Assembly: GCA_963966185.1 (NCBI GenBank)
Contig: CAWZYM010000342.1
Coordinates: forward strand, 92,501-156,500
Direction: 5' to 3'
Length of the DNA stretch: 64,000 nt
Origin: Rhabditoides inermis
Taxonomy: Eukaryota > Nematoda > Chromadorea > Rhabditida > Rhabditidae
Shown here: piece by piece, positions 39,373 through 50,434 of the stretch
How positions within the stretch are numbered: the first letter of the stretch is position 1
Layout: each line of letters starts with the position of its first letter
Program-made: the position numbers and the translations under genes
The notes under the pieces: generated by a model
What the model saw: the letters and a program-made list of their open reading frames with translations, nothing else
What the model was told of the DNA's origin: nothing
The model's database searches: none

Positions 39373-39647
39373 ACGTACCTTATAGTGGACATGTGAGACA
39401 GGAGACACGACAGGTTCAAGGAGGAGATGCGAGTGTGTATTCTATCATACTGCATTTTTGTATCTTTGAAAAAGTCTGGCATGCTTGTAATTATAACACC
39501 ATTTTTCGAAAAAAATATGGGGAAAATTGTTTATAAGACATATTGGCTGTTACACGTTACACAAAAACGTAAGAGTAAAATCGTGTAAAGGAACAGGAGC
39601 GTTTCACAGATTGCTGTTACCCCCACTCGTTTTTTTCAACCCGACTT

Positions 39648-40890
39648 TCACATCCACGAGCTTTTGAGATGGCTGAAATAGACGTCGCCAGGGCAGCTAA
39701 GTGGCTGTACAACTATCTGAAACACAGAACATCTGCGCTCTCACAGTGTGGCTTCGAGCAATGACGTACCTCTTTCTTGCGGGGCAATAGGAATGCCACG
39801 AATAGCCGCCGATACCCCATATGGGCAGTCATCACAACGCCGACCACGCACACAATCACTCTTAATGGATTGTTATTATGTGAAGACGTTTGTTAAGAGT
39901 GATATAGAGTTTAGATATACATATAGAAAAGATATATTATAGTGATTTACATTGGTGTGGTCATTTCGAGTACGAGCCATGCTAGCTGCGTCGAACTGCC
40001 GAGAGGATTGTATAGAAAGGGGAAGAAGTAGAGTATGAATTGCGAAGCGACAGCTGCTTCCACTCCGAAAAACAGCGGCGTCAGTGACTGGAAAAGTTCC
40101 TATGCTCTTATATTAGAGAGGGCGCGCAGCGCCCTCTCTTTTGGCTTAGGATAAGGCTCGCGCTAGAATTTTTAAGAAGCGATATCCAAAGGTCATGTTA
40201 GCAGCAACGTGAACTCATCCAATTCGTGTTAGTTAGATTCGCACGGTTCCGTAGGCCAGATCACTGGTCGACGCCATCTTTGTATCTTTTCTGTGAAAGA
40301 AGTTATGCGCGATCGCGCGCACCCATGAGGCGAGAGGCCAGCGTGTGGGTGTGTGTGTGTGTGGGTGTGGACCGTTTCCAGTCAACGATGGCTGCTAGCT
40401 CTCTCCCGGTGGGCGGGGCGCGAGAGAGAGCGAGAGAGTGCGCGATATTGAGAGAGCGCGCAGACGGTAGTAGACATGCACTTACGCCTCAGCGATCCAA
40501 AATAAAGAGTAAAATTTCTTTCAAAGCGTTTATTTTAATACCATGAGAAACATTGTTGTACATACGCAACAAACACGACCTGTAGAATGTAGTATATTCA
40601 ATGACTTGCTACCATCATTAAATTGTGTCATTCATCATACATAGTTCTGCGCATACGAATGAACGACGGAGCTTGGCAATCAGGTAGAAAAGAAATTTCT
40701 ATGAAATTTTACAAAAGCACATATATTATCTCTTAAAAGTACTCGCGTAAAGATAGTCAGTTTGTCTTGACTCAATTCAACAAAAGCGCATGCATAAAAC
40801 GTTTACAAATACTAACACAAACCTGCGCATATCGGACTGTTCGATGAATCGATGAAATCGATGAAATGTAATCAATATTAGAGAGAGAGG

Positions 40891-40940
<50 letters not shown>

Positions 40941-40950
40941 GAGAAAGAGA

Positions 40951-40989
<39 letters not shown>

Positions 40990-41984
40990 GCAGGTTTGTG
41001 TTAGTATTTGTAAACGTTTTATGCATGCGCTTTTGTTGAATTGAGTCAAGACAAACTGACTATCTTTACGCGAGTACTTTTAAGAGATATTATTCATAGG
41101 TTTTGTTCACCTCAAGCGTGAAAATATTCTCGTTTAGCTGATAGCGCAGTGAAAGTGAATACTCGGGTCGAGTGTAATATGAGCTGATTATGTTCTTGTT
41201 TATCCTCTTCACTATTAGGAACAGCTAAAACACTGTGTGACTGAAAACTCTTTCTTGAAGTAACATACCATAATGGTCACTATAACAATGGGAATTGTGA
41301 GGCAGAGAAACGTTGGCGGAAGCACGTCTTTAAGTATTGTGACGTTTGAAGGAATTAGATGCGCGCTTACCTAACGAGAACAATGATGTCGTCATCAACG
41401 ATATCACGCATGCAGCGCTATTGAGAACGTAGGAAATGTATATCCTATCGCTTTTTTCATAATCTTCTATCAAAACGGTCGCAATGATTCTCTCGACCAG
41501 CAACGCTATCGGATGAAAAACGAGCATCGCAATGTAGAAATAGCGATACGTAGTTAGCAACAATAGCACGTGCCAACGCAATTCTACGATCAAATCATGA
41601 TTGAAACAACCCGTCTCTCAGCTCTCACGTGTGGAATCGAGAATCTCCAATTGAAAGAGCAAACTGATACATCGGAAAATGTGAAAGCCGACGGTTGTGA
41701 GCGGTAGAACGGAAATGAGGGCAGTGATGTTGGGATGGAAGGCCGTGGTGGCGCGTTTTATGGCGAATAGGGTGACAATGACAAGGACAGCTGCGAGCGG
41801 ATGGCACACCAACTGAAACAGCCAACTCTCGTGCAATCCGACTGCTCACTTCGATGATGTTGCAGACGACAAAGAAGCGACTATAAGACAGCTGCTGCAC
41901 GACTTCACTGTCGACGAAGAATGTAAGTCGACAGTCGAATTCGAATCCAAACACGTCGAGCTTCTCGATACCGAACGACCGCAT
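39648..41984 (-). CDS. Sre-family 7TM chemoreceptor, copy A
   Basis: Predicted chemosensory G-protein-coupled receptor in the plasma membrane. Eight minus-strand exons: 41850-41984, 41629-41812, 41371-41583, 41269-41327, 41111-41224, 39951-40087, 39770-39860, 39648-39716. Together they give 1,002 nt or 333 residues, the usual Sre length. Seven hydrophobic segments are visible, including LAAVLVIVTLFAI (TM1), the ERIIATVLIEDYEK motif after TM3, IPIVIVTIMLFLIV (TM5), YSLSLRYQLNEN after TM5 and a C-terminal VYFSHLKSSW; the ER-ATxxxxDYE and YxLSxRYQxxEN motifs are characteristic of Sre. Start is the ATG at 41,984; an upstream GTG is not used. Intron 5 is enlarged by a 977-bp Helitron-like insertion. 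No frame break was found. Confidence 0.88.
40113..41089 (-). mobile_element. Helitron-like non-autonomous element H5, in Sre intron 5
   Basis: Same architecture as H1 but diverged: minus-strand 5' end TATCTCTTAAAAGTACTCGC, ~100-bp foldback arms (40,729-40,828 and 40,990-41,089) separated by GA-rich sequence, unique middle, and a hairpin (GAGAGGGCGC, GCA loop, GCGCCCTCTC) then CTAA at 40,113. The empty site is intact in copy B (about 57,661-57,668) and in the inverted copy. Removing the element between A and T restores that site without any duplication. Confidence 0.65.
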
Positions 41985-42548
41985 CACACTACGTGACTAC
42001 TCTGCAAACGATTTTCATCATTTGCATGCGATATCACCTGGCGACATTTGAGACGCCTCAGAGTGGAAATCAACTGGAACATTTCAGGCTTCAATTTGTA
42101 AAGGTGAAGTTAACGAGGGTGCGACGAGAGAACTTTCTAGAAACGGTCAGTGAAGGTAGACCAGTCTGGATAGATCCGAGCACTTTCGCTTTGTTTGAGT
42201 GAAACTGCTTGTTGAGAGAAACATTTTGAAATCAGTAATTGAGCTTTCAGTGATGTGGTTTATTTGATTGTCATTTGACAGCATATGCTGAAAATCGTAA
42301 CGTGAAATTTCTGTGACCAAAACTCTTCGCTAAGTGCCAAGGTGCCGTTGACAGTGTTTTAATATTATGCCATTATACACAATAATATGATATTATGACA
42401 TATATGGACTGTAATGAGGACAATATTCCATATTCAATGTGACATAAAATGATGTATGAATGACGAATAAATTATAATGTGATTACACGTGTACCAGAAC
42501 GGGTATAAAACGGGATCAGGCGGACGTCTATTCATTCGTTCTGTCAAC
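41985..42548. promoter_or_regulatory. Divergent intergenic region, Sre (-) and transthyretin-like gene (+)
   Basis: 564 bp between two oppositely transcribed start codons. On the right side TATAAAA at 42,504-42,510 lies 39 bp before the ATG of the transthyretin-like gene. An AT-rich ~95-bp block at 42,358-42,455 recurs at 58,908-59,010 and upstream of the secreted-protein gene at 63.74 kb. No TATA-like box is evident for the Sre side. Confidence 0.55.
42504..42510 (+). promoter_or_regulatory. TATA box of transthyretin-like gene, copy A
   Basis: GGGTATAAAACGGG, 39 bp upstream of the start codon. The close spacing implies transcription begins only a few bases before the ATG, which supports that ATG as the true start. 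Confidence 0.6.
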
Positions 42549-45507
42549 ATGGGATCTTCCTATTCTCGCACCGCAGTTTTTGATGGTAAGTCCTACATAA
42601 ATCTTTTTTAAGTCGCCGTCCAATGGATATGCAGTTTGTGCTTTAACGTTAGAGGTCAGTTGACGAAATTCGGCGAGCGAGAAAGAGACCAGATAGCGCG
42701 GGAAAAGACTTGATTCGAATGCGGGCTTCGATGACAATATCAGTATATGAAATGCGATTAGAAAAAAATCAACGTTGCTTCAGTTATTCACAATAGTTTC
42801 TTTATTCCAATCAAATATTTGTTGTAAATTATTAACATCTTACACTATTGAGATTGTTTTTCAGTCAACACAGATCACTGAAAGCTTTCAGTGATTTTCT
42901 GATAGATTATAGAACATAAATGTCAGAGTCAGAGTAGATAGAATGTTATAAAACTAGTTTGAACTAATCTGGACTATACTATTTCCCTGTGATAAAAAGA
43001 TGGACACAAATTACAATAACAAAACTTCTAGCTTGATCACATCTCGTAACACTCACAATCAGATTAATTTTTTTGCAGTTTCGTTTCCGTCTGAAACTTA
43101 TACTGTTCCTTGTTACAGGTAATGTGACATGCAACATCCGAGATTCATTCTTCGTTAAAATACATTATTTTGTGAGTTCATTTTGAATATATTCCATTAG
43201 AAGTACACAACTGGAATGTATTGTCTTTCCGTCTTATTTCCGAAACAATTAGAGAGGGTGCGCCAGCGCCCTCTCGTTTGTACTGAATGTCTCGCGCGTT
43301 AGAAAGTTACAAACGACTTTTTCCGGAAAAAGCTTTTTCCTAATTTTGAAGTGTTTTCCACTGTTTTCGGACAATCGCGTTGGCTCCGCCCCCTCTGTGT
43401 GTGAGTGAGAGAGAGGCGAATAGCGAATTCGCGCCGGTATCATCGCTACGAATAGCGAACGTGTATGAAAAGCAATTTTGTGAAACAAAACTGAAGAAAA
43501 GGACAGACAATATCTTGCAAAAGTGCTTACGAGTAAAAGTAGTTGGTTTGTACTGTTTTCTCAGTTAAGCAAAAGGACTGACATGTCTTCAATGGAGACA
43601 TGTGCAAACAGGCTCTCAGCATTATTCGACGTGTTATGCTACACCAGAAGTTGTGTTTTTAGATAACAACTGCATACCTTTGTGAACACGTTCAGTATAA
43701 TATGGCGGTTTGGCACTGGAATGAGAGAGAGAGCCTGTTGGCACATGTCTCCATTGAAAACATGTTAGTCCTTTTTCTCAACTGAGACAACAGTGCAAAC
43801 CAACTACTTTTACTTTGAAGTACTTTTGAAAGATAATCTAGCATAGTGGTAAACGTTCCCGATGGGTAAAAATAAGTTCGCAAACCCGACTCGTCTCACG
43901 TGCTAGCGCTGGCTGGAGTTTATTTGGCGCCGCTAAGAAGCGTCATCTAAGGCTTTTCTATACACGCTGCAACGCTCGATGCCGCATGCGTTTCTTGTGC
44001 CAATGTGCAACCGCACGCCGCGATGCGTTTCGGAGCATGGTGCGTGCGGCTGCGGCTGCGTTTTGCATATTCCAGACTCGCCGCAGCGATATTGCACGCT
44101 TGTTGCGTTAATACCTTGCCGCACGTGCGTTGCGGCGGAGTTACCCCGCCAAATTATGCAGATTTGCCGCATGCGTTTCGAAACGCAACCGCGCCGCAGA
44201 GACGGACAGACATTGCGTTTTTTATACATACATACAGTGGGTGGAAAAATGAGTTGCCAGGCCGAGAGAGCAGCAGAGATATCGCGCGCGCGAGAGTGTA
44301 GAGAGTGGCAGGCGGGATTGACGCTAGAGTGCGCTGATTTTGAAGTATTGAGCACATCGCCCCACCCGGGCAATCATTACTGGAAATGTGTCAAGTTACA
44401 TTGACCATGTACGTATTTGAACGCGAGAGAAGGGGTACGTATCGCTCGTACGTATCGGTTCGTACGTATCGGTTCGTCCGTATCGGTTCGTACATACGTA
44501 TCGGTTCGTACGTATCGGTTCGTACGTATCGCTCGTACGTATCGGTTCGTCGGTTCGGTCGGTACGTATCGGTTCGTATCGCTGCCCGCCTCTCACAGTT
44601 TCTCTTCTGCGTGAGTTCCGCGGATTATCTGCCGTTGTTTCAATTCGCGACAGCGCACAAAATTTTCTCAACTTGAGAACTCTTTCCCACGGGCTCTGAT
44701 GTTTATTTTACCATTTTTACGACTGTAGTGAAAATATTGAAACTTCATTGCTATACAAATTTAGAAGCATTTTTTTCAAAGGAACACACAACTATAAATT
44801 TCGTATCTAAAACTGCCACTGCCACATGAAAGAAAATCAAATCACAATCACTTTTAAAAATTTAACTTTATACTGAAAATGAATGAAGCATAAAGCAAAC
44901 AAGCCGCGAAGTTTTTTCGTTTTGTAGTAAGAATGACACAAGCGGAAACTTGTCTATGATAATATATTTTATTTTATTTATGAAAAATTGCCGTGACTCG
45001 ATGTTCCTTCGTGTTGCATTCGTAGTTTACGTACAAAAATAAGAGTGGTGTGTTTCTTTAATAGTGTATCACAATAAACTACATATTGTTTTGTTTGTAG
45101 GAACATGATTATGGTAGATTTGAAGAGAATTGTGATCATAATGATCACGACGATGAACTTGGATCATCAAAAGTCTATCATTTTAATAAAACCGGCGAAT
45201 ACAAAATTGATACATTTTATATAACGGAAACAGAAAACGAAGACATTGAACCGTATTTCATTGTCGAACACAATTGTCTCTCTGAACAAATCCAGGTAGA
45301 TTGTACAACTTTCTTTTTTCAAGTAATATTTTTTTTCAGAAATACAGTTGTTTTCTAACCTGGCCTGGAGTGGAAGAACACTATTATGTGACTGACGAGA
45401 AAGAATATAGAACATTTGACATCGTTCTAGATGATATATGTGATCCTTGCGTTTGGAGTTCATGCTTTGGCAAAACGTATTGGGGAAGGAACTGTTACGA
45501 CTACTGA
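42549..45507 (+). CDS. Transthyretin-like (TTR family) protein, copy A
   Basis: Exons 42549-42585, 43119-43171, 45101-45295 and 45340-45507 join in phase to 150 residues. The start (MGSSYSRTAVFDGNVTC) matches the V-x-G-x-V-x-C opening strand of nematode transthyretin-like proteins, and the later P-x-x-x-V-E-H-N-C segment (around residues 80-90) matches their P-x-L-x-I-x-H-x-C strand; length and cysteine pattern also fit. Family members are usually secreted carrier-like proteins. Here no signal peptide is visible, and the TATA box argues against a missing upstream exon. Intron 2 (1.93 kb) holds a Helitron-like element and GC-rich repeats; other introns are short or moderate. Coding sequence appears identical to copy B. 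Confidence 0.8.
43249..43836 (-). mobile_element. Helitron-like non-autonomous element H3, in transthyretin-like intron 2
   Basis: Same ends as H1: hairpin at 43,252-43,275 (one mismatch) followed on the minus strand by CTAA, and TTATCTTTCAAAAGTACTTC at the other end, with the CTCAGTT foldback arms. It lacks the (GGGC)n run of H1. Duplicated with its host intron as H4. Confidence 0.6.
43837..44710. repeat. tRNA-like head, CG-rich region and 14-bp tandem repeat in intron 2, copy A
   Basis: 43,837-43,900 (+) resembles a tRNA with A-box-like TAGCATAGTGGT and B-box-like GTTCGCAAACCC. Then comes ~350 bp dense in GCATGCG, CCGCATGCG and CGCAACG words. Last is a tandem repeat of about 14 bp (CGGTTCGTACGTAT) at about 44,430-44,580. 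Both strands are open here because the sequence is GC-rich; neither frame shows a family motif or splice context. Confidence 0.55.
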
Positions 45508-46109
45508 TATGTGTTAGCGCATAAACTTGTTGTTGTGTTGTTTTCTCATGTCAGTTGTGCCCCCACCGGGAGAATACAAGTAGAACATTCCAGATTTTTT
45601 CCTATCTTACCTAACATTTCCTATCTTCTCAATACCCTTCCCGACACTTCCCCCATTTTACTCTGGGGAGGTGTTTTTAGTGACCTGTTAAACTCCATCT
45701 TGGCAACAGCGCAGATCTGACAGAAAATGCGATCGGGAAAACTAGTCTCTGACGAATCTGACGAACTATCTCATAAATAATGTTCTGAAATTATATACAG
45801 CGAACTAGTATACTGTTGTGTCTGCACGAGTGAGATAGACGCGAGTAGTAAAGGCGTTTATTGAAATAGCCAATAGAACAATTTAGGAAAACAACTGAAA
45901 AGCTGGTGAGCGATACGCTATAAGCTCACCATGGCTACTGAACAGGGGAACTCAAAAAACAGTCCAGTATTAAAAGGCATAAGAATTCTCCCAGTGAATA
46001 TACATTGTGTCGTGAACAAGATATGTAAGTGATTCATTCTTTTATTTTTCTATCACATTTTCTATTCTACCAGTTGAGTCAACTTGTAAAAGTAAAGGTA
46101 AAGTAACCT
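45508..46109. other. Cassette 1 end and junction with the inverted fragment
   Basis: Homology with copy B ends at about 45,679 (GGGGAGGTGTTTTT, matching 62,236). 45,680-46,080 is single-copy here, with no supported gene. At 46,083-46,130 an imperfect hairpin (AACTTGTAAAAGTAAAGGT against ACCTTTACAAGTT) sits exactly at the outer end of the inverted fragment. Confidence 0.5.
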
Positions 46110-46238
46110 TTAACTTTACCTTTACAAGTTGAAGCATGAAATGTTCTAGTTGATTTCCAATTTGAGGCGTCTCAAATGTCGCCAGGTGATATTGCATGCA
46201 AATGATGAAAATCGTTTGCAGAGTAGTCACGTAGTGTG

Positions 46239-47606
46239 ATGCGGTCGTTCGGTATCGAGAAGCTCGACGTGTTTGGATTCGAATTCGACTGTCGACTTGC
46301 ATTCTTCGTCGACAGTGAAGTCGTGCAGCAGCTGTCTTATAGTCGCTTCTTTGTCGTCTGCAACATGATCGAAGTGAGCAGTCGGATTGCACGAGAGTTG
46401 GCTGTTTCAGTTGGTGTGCCATCCGCTCGCAGCTGTCCTTGTCATTGTCACACTATTCGCCATCAAACGCGCCACCAAGGCCTTCCATCCCAACATCACT
46501 GCCCTCATTTCCGTTCTACCGCTCACAACCGTCGGCTTTCACATTTTCCGATGTATCAGTTTGCTCTTTCAATTGGAGATTCTCGATTCCACGCGTGAGA
46601 TACGGGTTGTTTCAATCATGATTTGATCGTAGAATTGCGTTGGCACGTGCTATTGTTGCTAACTACGTATCGCTATTTCTACATTGCGATGCTCGTTTTT
46701 CATCCGATAGCCTTGCTGATCATTGCGACTTGCTGATCATTGCGAGAATCATTGCGACTGTTTTGATAGAAGATTATGAGAAAAGCGATAGGATATGCAT
46801 TTCCTACGTTCTCAATAGCGCTGCATGCGTAATTTCGTTGATGACGACATCATTGTTCTCGTTAGGTAAGCGCGCATCTAACTCCTTCAAACGTCACAAT
46901 AATTAAGACGTGCTTCCGCCAACGTTTCTCTGCCTCACGATTCCCATTGTTATAGTGACCATTATGGTATGTTACTTCAAGTAAGAGTTCTCAGTCACAC
47001 AGTGTTTTAGATGTTCCTAATAGTGAAGAAGATAAACAAGAACATAATCAGCTCCTATTACACTCGACCCGAGTATTCTCTTTCACTGCGCTATCAGCTA
47101 AACGAGAATATTTTCACGCTTGAGGTGAACAAAACCTATGAATAATATAGGATCATAGGAACGTTTCCAGTCATTGACGCCGCTGTTTTTTGGAGTGGAA
47201 GCAGCTGTCGCTTCGCAATTCATACTCTACTTCTTCCCCTTTCTATACAATCCCCTCGGCAGTTCGACGCAGCTAGCATGGCTCATACTCGAAATGACCA
47301 CACCAATGTAAATCACTATAATATATCTTTTCTATATATCTAAACTCTATATCACTCTAAACAAACATCTTCACATAATCACAATCCATTAAGAGTGATT
47401 GTGTGCGTGGTGGACGTTGTGATGACTGCCCATATGGGGTATCGGCGGCTATTCGTGGCATTCCTATTGCCCCGCAAGAAAGAGGTACGTCATTGCTCGA
47501 AGCCACACTGTGAGAGCGCAGATGTTCTGTGTTTCAGATAGTTAAACAGCCACTTAGCTGCCCCGGCGACGTCTATTACAGCCATCTCAAAAGCTCGTGG
47601 ATGTGA
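46239..47606 (+). pseudogene. Sre-family chemoreceptor pseudogene, inverted copy
   Basis: Exons equivalent to copy A: 46239-46373, 46411-46594, 46633-46865, 46908-46966, 47011-47124, 47171-47307, 47394-47484, 47538-47606. All splice sites look usable. In the third exon the motif encoding ALLVERIIAT is disrupted by about 20 extra bases that duplicate a TTGCTGATCATTGCGA word, causing a frameshift and a TGA at 46,734-46,736. The break falls in the conserved segment after TM3, so this copy cannot make a receptor. Confidence 0.85.
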
Positions 47607-47924
47607 AAGTAGGGTTGAAAAAAAACTGCGAGTGGGGGGGGGGGGGGTAACTGCAACCTTCTAAACGCCCCTGTTCCTTTACACAATTTTACTTTTACGT
47701 TTTTGTGTAACGAGTAACAGCCAATGTGTCTTATAAACAATTTTTCCCATATTTTTTTTGGAAAAAATGGTGTTATTACACGCATGACAGACTATTTCAA
47801 AGATACAAAAATGCAGTATGATAGAGACGCATCATCGAAAACACACACACCTCTCCTCCTTGAACCTGTCGTGCCTTCTCTCTTGCATGTCCACTATAAG
47901 GTACGTCAGAGTATTATCCTATCG

Positions 47925-48980
47925 TAATCGTAAGCGAGTGGAGTAGGTCAAATTATTTTCCTACCGTAATTCTAAGCGAGTGGAGTAGGTCAAAGTATTC
48001 TCTTACCGTAATCCTAAGCGACTGGAGTAGGTCAAATTATTCTCATACCGTAATAATAAGCGAGTGGAGTAGGTCAAATTTTTATCATGCCGTCATCCTA
48101 AGCGAGTGGAGTAGGTCGAAATATGTATTCTCATACTGTAATCCTAAGCGAGTGGAGTAGGTCAAATTATTCTCCTACCGTAATTCTAAGCAAGTGGAGT
48201 ACGTCAAATTATTATCATACCGTCATCCTAAGCGAGTGGAGTAGGTCAAAGTATTCTCCTACCGTAATCTTAAGCGAGTGGAGTAGGTCAAATTATTCAT
48301 ATACCGTAATGATGAGCGAGTGGAGTAGGTCAAATTATTATCATACCGTCATCCTAAACGAGTGGAGTAGGTCGAAATATGTATTCTCATACCGTAATCC
48401 TAAGCGAGTGGAGTAGATCAAATTATTCTCCTACCGTAATCCTAAGCGAGTGGAGTAGGTCAAATTATTATCATACCGTCATCCTAAGCGAGTGGAGTAG
48501 GTCGAAATATATATTCTCATACCGTAATCCTAAGCGAGTGGAGTAGGTCAAATTTTTCTCATACCGTAATGATAAGCGAGTGGAGTAGGTCGAAATATGT
48601 ATTCTCATACCGTAATCCTAAGCGAGTAGAGTAGGTCAAATTATTCTCCTATCGTAACCCTAAGCGAGTGGAGTAGATCAAAGTATTCTCCTACCGTAAC
48701 CCTACGCGAGTGGAATATACCAAAGTATTTTCCTATCGTAACCCTAAGCGAGTGGAGTAGATCAAAGTATTCTCCTATCGTAACCCTAAGCGAGTGGAGT
48801 AGATCAAAGTATTCTCCTATCGTAACCCTAAGCGAGTGGACTAGATCAAATTATTCTCCTATCGTAACCCTAAGCGAGTGGAGTAGGTTAAAGTATTTTC
48901 TTACCGTAAGCCTAAGCGAGTGGAGTAGGTCAAAGTATTATCATACCGTCATTTTAAGCGAGTGGAGTAGGTAAAATTAT
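47925..48980. repeat. 42-bp satellite array 4 (reverse orientation)
   Basis: About 25 units read in the opposite orientation to the other arrays (TAAGCGAGTGGAGTAGGTC), as expected from the inversion. Several right-end units carry CCTATCGTAACCCTAAGCG. Confidence 0.95.
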
Positions 48981-48982
48981 AA

Positions 48983-49720
48983 TTATCTTTCAAAAGTACT
49001 TCCAAGTAAAAGTAGTTGGTTTGTACCGTTGTCTCAGTTGAGCAAAAGGACTGACATGTTTTCAATGGAGACATGTGCCAACAGGCTCTCTCTCTCATAC
49101 CAGTGCAAAGCGGCCATATGATAATGAACGCGTTTACGAGGTTATGCAGTTATTATTTGAAAGCACAACTTCTGTTGTAACATAACACGTCGAATTATGC
49201 TGAGAGCCTGTTTGCACATGTCTCCATTGAAAACATGTCAGTCCTTTTGCTCAACTGAGACAACGGTACAAACCAACTACTTTTACTTGGAAGTACTTTT
49301 GAAAGATAATATCTGTCCTTTTCTTAAGTTTTGTTTCACAAAATTACATTTTCATACACGTTCGCGATTCGCTGCGAGGATACCGACGCGCACCCGCTAT
49401 TCGCCTCTCTCTCTCACTCACACACAGAGGGGGCGGGGCGAAAGCGATTGTCCGACGCCCGCCCGCCCGCCCGCCCGCCCGCCCGACACCAATCTCAACA
49501 ATCCGCACTCGAATGCGGACTCTCCGTATCTCGCTTCAAATTCAATCAAACTCAATACAACTTTTTATAACTCTATCGAATAGAGATGTGAATGCAATGT
49601 AACAGTGGAAATCACTTCAAAATGAGGAAAAGTGCTTCATCCGGGAAAAGTCGTTTTTGAGCATTCTAGCGCGCGGGGACATCCAGTACAAACGAGAGGG
49701 CGCTGGCGCGCCCTCTCTAA
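48983..49720 (+). mobile_element. Helitron-like non-autonomous element H2
   Basis: Nearly identical to H1 but in plus orientation: TTATCTTTCAAAAGTACTTC start, foldback arms (48,983-49,092 and 49,200-49,310), a (GCCC)n run at 49,458-49,486, the GAGAGGGCGC/GCGCCCTCTC hairpin at 49,694-49,717 and terminal CTAA. The empty site is seen in the right arm near 56,122-56,130. Confidence 0.65.
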
Positions 49721-49976
49721 TTCTAACGTAATCCTAAACGAGTGGAGTATGTAGATCTAGTTATTCTCCTATCGTAACCCTAAGCTATTCTTTCTTACAT
49801 ACAGTAACGTATTGGTTGCCGTGGTGTTAGCAAATTGTACGACAAAAGTTCGCTACGATGAAACGAAATAAACTTTATTGCGAAAACACTGTATCAAAGA
49901 GTTTTTAAATGTAAGTTATAAAATCGGTAAAATTGCATTATCTTAACAGTTTTGGAAGAATACACATGTGAATATC

Positions 49977-50379
49977 CTAGAATCGACAAAGAGAAGCGAA
50001 GCTGACGAGAATGGCCTTCTTGTCCCTCGAAGTTGCACGAGTAGCCTGCGACTAAAATGAGTGGATTAAAAAAATGACTAGACTATAAAACAGTTATGTA
50101 CGAAATTGACAATCCGATGTGATGTAGTTATTGTTATTGTTCCGAATACCTCGTATTGGTCTTTGTCATGGATTTTTGTGGAGATTATCCAGTTGAGATC
50201 CACCTGAAGGATAACATTTGAATATGGTTCATTCAATACAATAACATTAGCAAAACAATATACAAATACTGTTGAAAAGTTTAATTTTACTCACATCACA
50301 GTCGCATTCTGCTCCCATCATCACATGCATCAGCTTTCTGTAGTCGGGCGCCTCTCTCGGATTCATTTCGTATATCATT
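49977..50379 (-). pseudogene. Inverted fragment: last three exons of the phosphatase-kinase gene
   Basis: Minus-strand exons 50295-50379, 50150-50203 and 49977-50045 equal the final three exons of copies 1 and 2, with intact splice sites and TAG. Homology stops just after the 50,379 exon (about 50,405), where the plus-strand copy 2 begins head to head. There is no 5' part, so it is a fragment. Confidence 0.85.
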
Positions 50380-50434
50380 CTAAACAGATTATTCTACATA
50401 TATATTGCATCAAGTTATATTGCATCAAGTTCAG

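Larger units (their letters stand above)
46110..50405. repeat. Large inverted repeat, left arm
   Basis: Reverse complement of 55,445-58,690. It contains the Sre gene, its 3' flank, a 42-bp array and the last three exons of the phosphatase-kinase gene, all in opposite orientation. A 738-bp Helitron-like insertion and array length variation make it longer than the right arm. Confidence 0.9.

Noticed and set aside
43933..44404. Overlapping 141-146 codon ORFs on both strands in the intron of the transthyretin-like gene
   Set aside because: The region is GC-rich with palindromic GCATGCG words that lack stops. Both strands are equally open, there is no family motif, and the pair at 60.5 kb is simply a duplicate.
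45813..46005. Solo LTR on the minus strand (TGT...ACA ends and an AATAAA-like word near one end)
   Set aside because: No matching target duplication flanks it and no second copy is in the window; ends of this kind occur by chance.
48640..48900. Telomere-like TAACCCTAAGC words
   Set aside because: They are variants within the 42-bp satellite, spaced 42-45 bp apart, not a (TTAGGC)n nematode telomere.
47925..48980. CRISPR-like periodic array
   Set aside because: Units are contiguous 42-bp tandem repeats with no unique spacers, in a eukaryotic context.
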